A DNA stretch of 64,000 nt from NCBI GenBank assembly GCA_015680685.1, contig MNCI01024265.1:1-64000 (forward strand), read 5' to 3'. This DNA is from Gnetum montanum (Eukaryota > Streptophyta > Gnetopsida > Gnetales > Gnetaceae). Below, piece after piece: positions 24,645 to 36,789 of this stretch. The notes under the pieces were generated by a model. That model searched no databases, was not told where the DNA came from, and saw only the letters and a list, made by a program, of their open reading frames with translations. Positions within the stretch are counted from its first letter, which is position 1. Every line of letters begins with the position of its first letter. A program made the translations under genes and the position numbers.

Positions 24645-25591
24645 TGATGAATCATTATTGTGTCACATTGATGGGCCCCTGTTGATGTGCCCTTGTTGAT
24701 GGGGCCCCATCTACATGGTATTGCCCCATCAATGGGGCTGCATTGACATAGCATTTGTTGTGTCTATGGGGCCCCATTGACATATCACTATAATAAAGTC
24801 TATAAATATGTGTTCACCAGCCATGTTTAGGGAGGTCAAGTCATGGTTGTATCAGATCTGTTGTAGTTTTGTCATTTGAGAGTTAGAATGTTTCTCTAAG
24901 TGCCTGCAATAAGAGTAAAAAAGTGTACAGATATTTATTCAAGCACTATTGTACCTAAATACACCAATGTGAATGGCAATAAATACGAGCCTTTTGATCA
25001 AACCTTGTAGCACTTGGAATAGATTAATGATTCATTTATGCATTTATTATTTTCATTAATTATGAAATTAATTAAGCTAAATTAGACTTCAAGTGATTAG
25101 TTAATTAATTAAGATAAATAGATTAAACACATAAGTACAACCACTTTGAGCATAAACATGTATTTGCATGGTAATCCTAGCAATGTTATTTCTTGGTTTG
25201 TCCAGTAGCATAATGCTTGGTAATCCTAGTAGTGGATACATGGGTTTAGGACATGTACAAAAAGTCGGACCAGATGCTTATGTTAGGACTAGTTAAAACT
25301 TAGTTAATTAGTTAAATTAAATTGGTTATTAAAGTACTTCATTTCTCTATTTTCAAGCACTAGGAGCTTAAAACATAAAATAATAAAAATCATATGCCTC
25401 GATTACACTTAACCATACTCTTGTGCATCACAAGTGTAATTGAGAAGACAACAAATGACTATTAGGGTAAGGTTCACTTCCTAGAAGACTAGTGTACTGG
25501 AAGATATAGAGTCCATAGAATTCAACTAGATCATGCATCAATGCTTCATGATTCATATGGTTGGGCATAGGGGTACCTCAACTGCTCATCA
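24645..25591 (+). repeat. El-C 5' LTR
   Basis: Begins tgatgaatcatt and ends actgctcatca. U3 repeats ggggcccc palindromes with gatgggg and catcaatgggg phrases. TATA box ctataaatatg at about 24799-24810 and AATAAA at about 24980. The R/U5 portion resembles the other LTRs (cattcatatggttg... ggggtacctc) while U3 does not. Confidence 0.9.
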
Positions 25592-25592
25592 T

Positions 25593-25610
25593 TGGCACCA
25601 TTGCCAAGGA
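25593..25610 (+). promoter_or_regulatory. El-C tRNA primer-binding site
   Basis: tggcaccattgccaagga, one base after the LTR. It is the closest of the three to the tRNA-Asp complement TGGCGCCGTTGCCGGGGA, differing only by G-to-A changes. Confidence 0.85.
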
Positions 25611-25743
25611 CACTTTTTGTTTGAAATATGTGCTATCTAGGTTTAGTGAACATCATTAACATCGTTGGGTGAACCCTAAGGTCAAAATCATTCTCAAATA
25701 ATATAATCACATAAGCACACTGATATTTTATTTTTATTGCAAA

Positions 25744-27960
25744 ATGTCTTCTTCTCATAAGTGTGATGATACTAAATTGCCAATCTCTCAAGAATGCAAG
25801 TTGGTGTATACTCATCCAGATGAGTATGTACCTGATTTTACCTTCATTCTTCATTAGGATGAACAATTGTGATGGCATGATATGGAAGGAAACATTGTAA
25901 TGCCTCCCAATCGATCTATGCTAGTAATGCTGCTTTAAACTCTTAAGAGGTTGGGCATCCATGATCTTCAAGAGGAGTACTTTGTGCATGATTATGACTA
26001 CTGAGACTACCATCCCACTAAAACATAATGTAGGAGAGATCAACACCACAAGAAGCACCATGAGTTTGTGAAGGGAAAATGGTTCACCAATTCCTTGTTC
26101 TTGCTTAACCAAGAGGATAATGAGGATCCTCTCTCTAGGGGCTCTCAACATGAAGATTCTTCCCCTCCCCCCTTATTATTGATGATGGGGGTGTGGCCTT
26201 GAATCTACGGTCCACTATCAACAACCCAAGTTCAAGTAAAGATGGCAATCAAGTTAGGGACACGGATAAGCATCAAGAGGATAAGAAAAATAATGAACAT
26301 AGCCATGACAAACAAAGAGGAGTTGGTAGACACCATGGTGGTGGAAATCCTCCTTCCTCTTCATCCTTTTCATCTACATCTTCTTCTTCCTCTTCTGGTT
26401 TTGACAAATCTTGTAGAAAGAACAACCATGATGGATAAGAACAGCGGTACAATAATGATGATCACCATGCCCATAATGGTCAAAGGGATGGTAGAGGACA
26501 TCATCAACATCATCAAAATATTGATTATGATAAGCCTTTGCTGGCAACTTGAAGCATGTTAAATACCATAGAGGCTATAAAAATTTCAACCAAGCATGTG
26601 AAAGATAGTTAGATCAAACGACTTGATATGAAAAATATTCTCATATTTGAGGGGGGATATATTTCTGATCCACAAAAACATCTTCAAGATTTTCACAATG
26701 CCTGTACCTTGTAGAATATTGAAAAAAATTGGTAGAAACTAAATCTATTTCCCAGTATACTCATTAAGGAAGCAGAAAGTTAGTACTGGTCCTTCCATCG
26801 GCAAGTGGAGTAAAATGCTAGAGTTATTTAACAATAAGTATCAAACGTACTCCAAAGTATCTAATCTGAGAAGGCAAGTCTAAGGATGGAAGCAAGGAAA
26901 CCATGAACCCTTGGATGCCACCATGGGTAGATACTATTCTCTCATACACCGATGCCCTAGTCATGGTTATTCTCAGTGAGAACAACTTTGTCATATCATA
27001 GATGGACTTAGATAAGAAATGTGGAGAACTCTTGGGGTCTATGCCAAGGGAGACTATCAGAACTTAGAGCCCACCAGATTCAAAGGCTAATTGAGTAGGT
27101 AGCAAAAGAAGAAGGAGAGTTGAGAAAATGCAGAAGTGCAAAGGAATACAACACAGATCCTTCCATTAGAAAGAGGGAAGTCTGATTTTGTAATAATAAG
27201 GAGGAATCATCACCTAATAAGATGGTAAACAGAAAAACCTTGCCAATCCAAAAATCTATCTAAAATTTTAGCTACGGTGGAGAAAATGTGAGATTCGTTG
27301 GATGAAAAATTCCAAACTACTCTAAAAATCACCAAAGAATCAAGAGAGCATAGTAGTGATCATAACCGCAGGAGGTGAAAAGAAAATAAATGTGCCTACC
27401 AAAGGGGTAACGGCAAGATTGTTGCTATAGATGAAGTTACAAAAACTAAATCAAATGATGATGGTGGGTGTGATATTTTCCAATATGAACATCCTAAAGG
27501 ATGTTACCCCATCCTGTCACACTTACAAGATTCCAAGGTGTATGCTCTAAATCCATGACTAGCAGGAAGACAAACACCTAGAAGATTGTCTTATCCTCAA
27601 AGCAATCCCAAGCAGTTTCACTAGCAACAACAATATTATCTAAGTGGAACTGTATGAACAGTATCAATAGTGGCACTAAACATGGTCATGGGGGATGCCA
27701 CCACCAAGGCAACAATACCCTTACAAGAAACCAGATCTGTATGGGTATTACGTTTAGAAACCCCTATCTCCATGTATCTCTTTCAATCACATTTCTCCTT
27801 TCCAACATCACTACCACCCTCCCAAATACTATAGAGCTCAATCTCCACATTCCAGGAGGGCTGCCACATTTTATGCTTATCCTACTATTTCTGCACCTAT
27901 TTCTCCATCCTCAACATAGCTACAACCTACTCCATCCATGCAAGATAAACTTTCAACCTA
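25744..27960 (+). pseudogene. gag: El-C gag, broken
   Basis: Starts at the ATG at 25744 (MSSSHKCDD). The N-terminal domain is recognisable around 25850 (DEQL then GNIVMPPNRSM), the His/Ser-rich linker at 26200-26450, the gag core at about 26560-27130 (GGYISDPQKHLQDFHNAC, then SHGYSQ), the Cys/His motif at about 27468-27510 (CDIFQYEHPKGC) and the Pro/Gln-rich tail to 27960. Stops are frequent and small indels have moved the frame, for example a deletion in the SLELETIRRWS segment near 26790. Confidence 0.8.
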
Positions 27961-28200
27961 GATACAACAACATAATGCTACTAGGGCTATCGATCTACAA
28001 CCAGTTCATCAATTGAGGGGTTTAGAATCTCATGCTCATAAAAGATCATTCTTTTGAACCAATAGCCCTACTAAGCCCTCACATACTTAGGTAGTTGGTC
28101 ACCTTGCTCCTGCTTCATTCTCTACAAACCATTCCATTCGATTCCCTTCAAATCAAATTCCATCCAAAATCCAACTGTTATTCTCATCCATGCTATATCT

Positions 28201-28686
28201 GATTGGATCTGGGCTAGGAAATTAACTGATCTTAGGAGTCCCCTTATCTATTTATAGATTGTTAGAAATGAAGCATGTAAGGTTCTTCTTGACTCTGATT
28301 CCAGTGTGAACTTGATATCTCATGAGATGTATACTTCATAGAACCTGCTGCCTCTCAAGAAGAGCAATATTAGATTGGAATTGGCAAATCACTCCATCAC
28401 TATTCCAATGAAACTAGTCAAAGACATTGTGACCACTATCTCTGGGTGGTCTTATCCTACCAATTTTCTAGTAATTAAAGTTAAAAACTGCAAGGGGGAC
28501 TTCCTAATCATTATGGGAAGGACATGCCTAAGCACTGTTGATGTAGGAATGTGCATTAGAGATCTTTCCCTAGAAATATCAAAGGAAAATACATTTCAAA
28601 AGATCAAGAAGAGACAAGTTCCATGCATTGCGTATAATGATACAAGGTGCAATTACGTACAAAAACTCTGGTCCATAAAACAAGCA
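28201..28686 (+). pseudogene. pro: El-C aspartic protease, active site altered
   Basis: Aligned with El-A and El-B. The catalytic motif reads DSDS (28291-28302) instead of DSGS, a G-to-A change that removes the essential Gly. The later IIMGRTCLS segment also has Trp changed to Cys. From 28375 the frame is clean up to the linker. Confidence 0.8.
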
Positions 28687-28854
28687 TCTATTTCTACATG
28701 CAAGTAGTATGCACATGAGTCAAATATTCAAAGGTGTCTATACGTAGCAACCACAAAACAAGAGGGTACCTAGTGGTTAACTGTTGATTCATGTAGTAGC
28801 ACAATATGCATGGAACCTACTAAGAGCCTGACATGTGCTTATGCCACAAGCATG

Positions 28855-31070
28855 GATGAACTAGAGAAAGTTCATCACCAACTCTCTAATGATGAAAATA
28901 CTAATACCAATTGGGGAGAGTTGGAGAGTCCTAGGAATTTTAAATAGAAGCCCTTAGAGTTGAAAACTCTACCAATCAGCCTAGAATATGCATTCTTAAA
29001 TAATGGCAAGCTGATCATACTCAATGTCGAACTTGCTCCTAAATAAAAATCAAAATTGTTAAAAGTTGTCAACAAATGGCCAACAACATTTTCTTGGTCA
29101 TATCTAAAACTCCTTGGAATTGATCCATAGATATGCTAGTATCGCATTTACACTAATCCATCCATAAAGCCAAGGAGGCAACCAAAATGGTGATTGAACC
29201 CAAAATTTAAGTAAATTGTTAAAGAGGGGATTGAGCAACTCCTTAAGGAAGGGTTCATCTACCTCATTGCGGATAGCAAGTGGGTCAACCCACTCATGAT
29301 AGTGCCAAAGAGAGGTGGCAAATGGTAGGTTTATATCGACTTCATGTTGTTAAACATGGCAAAATTTAAAGATCATTTTCCATTTCCATTTTTTGATCAA
29401 GTTTTGGACACCATATCTAGGCATTGCTATTATAGTTTTCTATATGGTTATAGTGGCTATAACCAAGTCTAGGTTGCACCAGAAGATTAGGTCAAAACAA
29501 CATTCACAAGTCCTTGGGGGACCTTTGATAATTGCAAGATGCCTTTTAATTTGTGCAATGCTCCTACCACTTTCTCATGAATAATCCAACGATGAGCCTC
29601 CGTGTCATATGGTGGCTGGTGATCTTGTACAAATTTGATCTTACAATGGTAGATTGAAATGGAACTGAGAATGTGATCATTAATCACTTGTCTCAGTTGC
29701 AATGGGATAATAAAGAGGAGGAAAGCCCATTATCTAATCTGTTTCTTAATGAACTCATCTTTGGTGCTACAATAAATGAACAAATTCCCATAGAACCAAA
29801 ATGGTTTGATGGAATCCTTACTTATCTTCTCACTCAGAAGATGCCATAATATCTAGACCATAGGAAGAAACAAAAATTTCTTCATGAAGCTAAGCACTTG
29901 ATGGAAATCAATGGACATCTTTACAAGGTATGTGTTGATGGTCTAGTTCATTGGTGTGTACCTGATGATGATCAATTGTACATTCTCCAAGATGATCATG
30001 AGGGTCCTTGAGAAGGCCAATACATAGGAGATGAACAGCCATAAAAATATATATCGTAGGATACTATTGGCCCATAATCTTCAAGGATGCCCACCAGTTT
30101 GTCCAATCCTATGAATGCTATCAACAAGATGGTGAGATGACCACATAAATGGAGGGTCCTCAATAGTGAATTTAATCATAGGAACCCTTTGACATATGGA
30201 GCATAGATTTCATGGGTTCCATCACACCCATGTCCAATGAAAAGGTGTATATAATTATCACTATTGACTACTATACCAAATCAGCAGAAGTAATAGCCAT
30301 CACTGACTGTACATCATCCACTACTACTTGATTGGTACAACAAAATATTGTGAAAAAGTTTGAAATGCCACATGCACTGATTTCTGATAACAAAACCTAT
30401 TTTACAGGTGCCACTTTTCAAAAACTTATGTAATGCTTAGGGGTTGAACATAAATTAATAACACCCTAACACCCCCAAGCCAATGATCAAGAAAAGGTGA
30501 CTAACAAGGAGATTACAAAGATTCTAACAAGAACTATTAGCAAATATAGGAGAGACTGGAGCATGAAACTCAACAATGCCCTTTGGACCTACTACTTAAT
30601 ATGGAAAGTCCCTATTGGCTACCCTCCCTATGAGTTAGTGTATGAAAAACTTCCAATGCTCCCAATCCAATCCAAGCTCTGTACACTCTCAACAGCCTAT
30701 GACTTGGATCTTGACCTAAGTCTAGCACAAAAGAAAAGATTAATCAACCTCAATGTGCTAGACAAAAATTGATTGGTGGCCCTATCTTGGAATGAAGTAC
30801 ATAAGGCATTCAAAAAACAATGTCATGATCTTAGAATATGGAAAGTAAAATTTCAACCAAGAGATAAGGTTCTCTACTAAAATCCCACACATGTACTCCA
30901 AAAGACCACATTCCAAACATTGTGGAAGGGGCCTCATATAATTGATGAAACTATTCCTTCTGAGGTAATGATCATATACAAACCTAAAAGCACAAACAAA
31001 AAGCAATTGGTCAACACCAAATAGATAAACCCTTTCCACAAGCCAAAGTAAGCCAATGCAACAAATACCT
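28855..31070 (+). pseudogene. pol: El-C pol: partial RT and integrase
   Basis: RT linker near 28950, then VKEGIEQLLKEGFIY, a SPLMIVPKRGGKW-like motif, DHFPFPFFDQVLD and FNLCNAPTTF. At about 29575 the sequence jumps to the end of RNase H (FLMNNPTMSLRVIWW), so the FMDD site and most of RNase H are absent. Integrase follows: the zinc region near 30000, the GVDFMGP counterpart at about 30205, a core with SDNKTYF-type sequence near 30390, and the C-terminal part to 31070. Frameshifts and stops are numerous. Confidence 0.8.
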
Positions 31071-32670
31071 CAAGAAATGGGCAACCACACTAAATTTTTC
31101 AAATCTCTTCCTTCCAACTCAGTCGTGGGGAGATGGCCATCCATGTTAATCATATATGTGGCTTCTTAGTTTTTCTATTTTTTATTTTACATATTTTTGT
31201 TTTGCAAATTTTTTATTTTACACCCTTTTGATTTTAAATTTTTTTTCTATTTTACACCATTTTTGTTTTACACCATTGTTAGTACATTTAAATCTTTCTT
31301 GAGTATTTTATCCTTTCTTATATATTTTACTTTATTTTAGTATGAGTTTCTGATTTTTTATTAATAAACATGCTTTGTGCCAACAAGAGACATTGGTGCT
31401 ATAGCTGTTACTAATGGTGGTTTGTGTCTAATGTTTTATTTACTAATGTCTAGTTTCTATTTTTGAATTTTTGTACCAATGGCTAAGGCATGGTTTATTT
31501 TTCATGGAACAGGCAGTGAGTCCACAACATCGACCCATCTATAGACTCTATGGTTTTTCTTGTTTTGGAAGTTTGAGGTTCCTTTTCATTAAATAAAATT
31601 TTAATAAATTTGTGACCTAGGTAGTTTCCAGAATTGGGAAGGATTCAAATGTTTGCACATCATGTGAATTCAAGGGAACTCAATACTCTTTGTACTCTTC
31701 TACTTGCCATTTCGTGTTGACCAATAACAAGAAGTCAAATAAAGCCTTTCCATGGTGTGGTTCCCATCTAAAAAGAAGAAAAAAAACAAAAATAACAAAA
31801 ACAAAATAAAATAAAAATTTAAAAAAAAAACATGATGGGAATTCAAATCACACCCCTTAGACAAATAAACAAGCCACAAGCACTAGTTATGAAACTAGAA
31901 AGGCATGTTACCCATGCCTAAATATCCCTTTTAACTAAGGTCCTCTCTCACATACTACATCTCTTTTTTTCTCTTTATGGAATGGTGGTTGTTTTGTGGA
32001 AGCACTCTTGTGTCTTAAGGGGGTAGGTCAATCTTGGGATGGCAATGCAAAGTCACTAAAAGTGATTAGCTTTGATTTGGACTAAGGATGGATCTTCTCA
32101 AGTCATTTAAATACAAATCCACAAGGGACTTCTTATGACCTCAATTTAGAATTCTATCCCACCTTCTCCATCATTTTTCTATGCTTCCCATAACTCACCT
32201 CACTACCATTATCCATGTTCTTGATTCGGTGTCTTTGTCTAACATACTTCAATTCTTAGGTAGAATCTTCTAGGTTTTGGTGCTTAACTTCCATCCACCA
32301 TTAATGACTTATGGGGTTTATGGACTCCTTAGGTTAAGGTTATGCAAGGGCAAACAAGGCATGTGCCTACTATGGGAAGGACCCACTTGTATATCTCTTG
32401 GTTGGATTCATTAAGCACCTTATCCTTAGGCATTCTTGGAATCAAAATATTGCATACATCCATCTTCTGCATCCAACCATGTGCTCCTTTACATATTTTG
32501 TTTAATGCACACATTCTCCATGAAATTTTTCAATTCTTAAGCTCTCAAAGATCCTTTTCAATAATTTCATCATATTCTTGGCATTTCTGGGACTCCATGG
32601 ACTCCAAATTCATTCAAAAATTCCTTGTATTTTTCAAGATATTCACATTTGAAAATTTTGTCTATGAACC
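31071..32670 (+). other. El-C 3' region before ORF3
   Basis: Colinear with El-A and El-B 3' regions up to the phrase ggacccacttgtat (about 32380). A motif like AGTCATGGGGG lies at 31121, directly after pol. 31770-31830 is A-rich simple sequence. No long frame. Confidence 0.6.
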
Positions 32671-32673
32671 CTG

Positions 32674-32765
32674 TAAACAAGGCCCCGTCGATGAAGCCCA
32701 TGCATATACAAGGCCCCATATATGTGGTCCCATCAATGTAGTGCAAAAATAGTATAAATATGCAT
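32674..32765 (+). promoter_or_regulatory. U3-like promoter in front of El-C ORF3
   Basis: Contains ggccccatatatgtgg, tcccatcaatg and TATA box tataaata (32753-32760). The El-C LTR U3 has the near-identical phrases ggccccatctacatgg, ccccatcaatg and ctataaatatg in the same order. This looks like a second copy of the element's own promoter placed ahead of ORF3. Confidence 0.55.
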
Positions 32766-33325
32766 GACCCATCTTAGAAATTTTCACATTTACTCACAAA
32801 CATCAAGGAAGTTTTTTAAATTTTCAAAGCCTAGAACCTTCCAAAGCCCATAACTTCCTAACCATTTATCTAAATCACTCTATTCTTCAACCCTATAGCT
32901 GTTCTTCAACCCTATAGCTACCAAAGGAAAACTCTTAGTCATGGGGGCCACAAATTTGCCATTTCTAACAAAAAATTTTCACCATTTTTCTAACTATCAC
33001 AAAGGTTTAACTAATAAATCAACACTTAAACACCAAATTACAAGAGTTAAACTCTTCCAATGAGCTCCAATGACATTTATAATGAAAATTAATTAATAAG
33101 ATAAGAATAAAATAATCAATCTACCATGGTCCAACCTTAGCCAAGTGTAACTAACTAACGAGATAAGGTATTCAAATATTCAAAATTACACGTTATATCT
33201 ACTAATCCATGGTACCAAAAGGCAAACACACACAGGAAGGAGGACCATCTCAACCAAGAGAAGAATGGCCAAGAATGAGAAGAGGCTAAGAACAAGCCTA
33301 GGAAGAACCACTTGCAACCCATGCC

Positions 33326-36016
33326 ATGGGTCCTCTTAGGGGCAAAGCCAAGGTGGAATCTATTCATCAAATTCTAGAACCAACAGCAACAACAAAACAT
33401 TCCCACTAGGATGAGCCACTAGCTCAGCAAGGAAACCTTGAGGTGACCTTGATGGAAGCTTGCCTGAATCAAATTAGATCAAGGGAGGTCCAAAAAACTA
33501 TGCTTCAAGAGTTAAAATTTGGCTCTTTCCTAGAGCAAGTTCCTAAAGAAGTATAAGACTAACTAAAGACCTCTCCTATATGGCCAATTATCACTTCCAT
33601 TAGGGAGCGGTACATGGGAGAGACATTCTTATTCTAGAACAACATGCAAGCTAGTTCAACAGTCAGAATAAAAGACATCTCAGTTTCCTACTTGGTGTAG
33701 GCCATTGTTGAAGTGCTTGGGTTGCTAGAAATTTGGGCAAATCTCACTAAGATTCCAATGCAAGTGGACCCTAGCATCAAAAAGGAATAGGTTTGATGAT
33801 GCTATGGTGTCAATTGTAAGGAGTTTGACATGCTCACATTGGTAGAAAAGATCCACTACAAGATTGCCAACTTCCACCTATACCCCATGGTGAGGCCCAA
33901 CAAGATCATTGCCTTTTCTACCCATGTATGCACTACTCTAAGTGGGATATTCCCTATCAACCTTTCATAGCTGATCTATCTTGAGATAGAGAAGTAGTTT
34001 AAAGAGAATGAACGTGGAAGGAAGGCACTCCCCTTTCCATGCCTCATCAAAAAAATCTATCAGAGGAAGGGATAGTCCATTATACAAATGATGTTGTTAG
34101 GCATGCTCCAACTGCTAATTGGGTAGAGATGATGAAAGATAAAATGCTTACACCAATCATTCAAGAAGAGGAGCAGTAGCCACTACCTCCACTTCCCACA
34201 TAAACAACTATGTCAAACATTGCTGCAATAGCCCAACAGTTGTACAAATAACAAAAATGGCTTTTGAGTGAACAAGAGCAATGAGGAAGCATGAGTGGTG
34301 GGGACCCATCTCTGTATCAGTAAACAATGAGTCACCTAAATGAGGTGGCCCAAATAGTCAACCTGATGGAAGGTGGTGGATCCATTTTCTCATCCCAACA
34401 AATGTAGTTGTCTATGAAGTCAAATCCTAGCACTAAAGAGGGAATGGTATCTCTCATAGAATAGTAGCCACTCCCAAAAATTTTTAGGAATGCTACAACC
34501 TTCTTGGTATTCTTGGAGGAAGGTGAGGAAGCAACAATGCTAGTGATGTAGCATCAAAGATAGGAGATAGCAGCAAAGATGGTTACTAAAAAAATTTTCA
34601 AAACACTCAATGCACCTATGGCATCTTTACGTGATGTCACTTCATTCAAAGATGTGTAGACATCTGCAAGAACCATAAGTGGTAGATTAACCACAACACA
34701 GCATGAAGAACTAGTGGGAACTAGGCAACCACTTCTAGATGTATTTGATATTTTGAGTAGTATTACTACATCCTAGTCAGAGCTACTAGAGGCAAGGGGC
34801 CAAAACATTATCTTAGAAGGGTAACTCGAAATAGCCAAGGAGCTAAATGAATTTTTGGTTGCTAAAGTTGCTAAATTAAGAGCCCAAATTGCTGACCCTA
34901 CATTTCTCATCCTAGCATTGATAAGAGATGAAGCTCTTAAACAACTTCACATCAAACTAAAAGGGGTTGAGGGTAGATGGAGACAACGATGTTTTACCAA
35001 TCCTTGGCAGAGGCTATCTAGCACAAAATTCAAAAGGCCTTAAATCTAACTCACCAAGAGAATGTGCAACTAACTACAAAGAACCAGCACCTATGAAATG
35101 TTGATGAGCATAAACAACAATTGACTAAATTTATTCATCAACAGTAAGAGTAACTAGTTAGAGTGAACATAGAGCTAAGGAGATTGACAGCTAAAAAAAA
35201 ACACCTCTTCATGGAAGAGGTTCATGCCCTTTGCCAAAAGACTACAATAGAGGAAGCCACCTATAAATCAAAGGCTATTAAATTTGAGAGAGTCAAGGAT
35301 CATTACAAGGATTAGGTTACTCTACAAAAATAAGTTAATAAAAAGCACATCCAATTGGTGAGGCAAAAATAAATGAAACCCTCTAACAACTCCAACAAGG
35401 AAGAGAAGTTTGGCAACCTATCATTGATGGGATAGATACCTACAATAAGGTGGAAATCCACATGAAGGAGTTGCAGATTGAGAAGCTAATAGAATACATG
35501 AAGCTTGCCAATCTTTGATATGCAAATCTGGCTATGTTAACTACCAATCAGCTGTGGTCAAAACTAGAGAATTAAGTGATCAACTCGTACTTGTTGTACA
35601 AGGCCAAGTTCAAGCATCACAAGGACACCAAGCAAAAGCTTGTGGTGGAAAACATGGAACTCAAGGTTCTCAAGGGCAAATACACTGATTAGAGATCTAG
35701 TGTCGAGAACCTAGCCTAAAGAATGAATGACTACTAGGAGCTACAAAACGCAGTTAGGGCATTTGATGTCAAACACAAATGATTTGTTGCTTGGTTTATC
35801 AACATTAAGGAGTTATTCCTAGTAATGTCCTATTTGTGGAATATACCCATTCCAGCCCACAGTGATGATTCCGCGTGGACTATGAATGATCCCTGGAGTA
35901 AGGAGGAGAAGATGAAGGCATTACTGAATGCCTTTCACCTTCCACTCAAGGTTGCAGCCATAGCAAAATAGCCACAGCTACCTAAGCGACCGCACATGCC
36001 TGAAGCCACCACCTGA
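33326..36016 (+). pseudogene. El-C ORF3 in the env position
   Basis: A long broken frame between integrase and the polypurine tract. From the ATG at 33326 (MGPLRGKAK) the segments SYLVxAIVEVLGL, HLYPMVRPNKI, LIYLEIEK and ALPFPCLIKKIYQRKG follow, then long Lys/Glu/Leu-rich, probably coiled-coil stretches (35043 onward) and a C-terminal FVAWFINIKELFL ... SYLWNI segment; a stop is at 36014. El-D (minus strand) and El-F have homologous frames. The N-terminal half resembles, from memory, the 'putative plant transposon protein' domain found in plant gypsy elements; I cannot test that. I see no signal peptide or membrane anchor that would make it an envelope protein. Frameshifts and stops throughout. 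Confidence 0.65.
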
Positions 36017-36249
36017 GACTGTCTAATCTTCACAACTGCCTTCATGCCATCAAAGGATGTGCTATCTAGTTTTGAGTAGTCATGTCCTGGTATTTAATTT
36101 TGTGTCATGAACATCACAATTTTTGTAATGTTGTTGATTTGTATACTCGATCACTCAGTTTTGTTAAGTTAGTTTGTTATGTCAAGAGTTAGTCAATAAT
36201 CCCATACCTTTTCAATTTTGTAAAGGAACTTAAGGATAATTTTTCATTC

Positions 36250-36262
36250 AATCATGGGGGTA
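36250..36262 (+). promoter_or_regulatory. El-C 3' polypurine tract
   Basis: aatcatgggggta directly before the 3' LTR start tgatgaatc. Confidence 0.85.
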
Positions 36263-36783
36263 TGATGAATCATCATTGTATCATGTTGATGGATCCCAAT
36301 TTACATGGCCTCGTCAACGTGGCCCCATCTATATGGTATTGCCCTATCGACGAGGCTGCATTGACATAGCATTTGCTATGTCTATGGAACCCCATCAACG
36401 TTGCGCTACAATAAAGTTTATAAATTCATGGTCACCATCTGTGTTTAGAGAGGTCATGTCATAGTTGTAGTAAATCTCTTGTAGTTTTATCATTTGAGAG
36501 TTAGAATATTTCTTTGAGTACCCACAGTAGGAGTCCTAAAGTATACGAATCTTTATTCAAGCACTGTTATACTTGAACACACCAGTGTGAATGGCAATAA
36601 AGACAAGCCTTTTAATCAAACCTTGCAGCACTTGGAATAGACTAACGATTCATTTATGCATTTATTATTTTCATTAATTATCTAATTAATTAAGATAAAT
36701 TAGACTTCAAGTGATTAGTTAATTAATTAAGCTATATAGATTAAACACATATGTACAACCACTTCGAGCATAAACATGTATTC
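36263..36783 (+). repeat. El-C 3' LTR, truncated
   Basis: Matches the first 520 bp of the 5' LTR, including U3, TATA and AATAAA, then stops at catgtatt followed by an (at)n run. The remaining 420 bp are absent, so no target duplication can be read on this side. Confidence 0.9.
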
Positions 36784-36789
36784 GACCAA

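Larger units (their letters stand above)
24645..36783 (+). mobile_element. El-C: Athila-like LTR retrotransposon with a third ORF
   Basis: A 12.1-kb element: 5' LTR (947 bp), primer site, gag, protease, shortened RT, integrase, 3' region, ORF3 with its own promoter-like region, polypurine tract and a 3' LTR cut after 521 bp. It is longer than El-B mainly because of ORF3. About 0.73 kb of RT/RNase H is missing near 29575. It interrupts a minus-strand gypsy element; the end of the El-C 3' LTR and some RT sequence of the host element are missing at the right junction. Confidence 0.9.

Noticed and set aside
33326-36016. ORF3 as a true envelope gene
   Set aside because: It is in the env position, but I see no signal peptide, transmembrane anchor or glycoprotein features; the name env is not supported.
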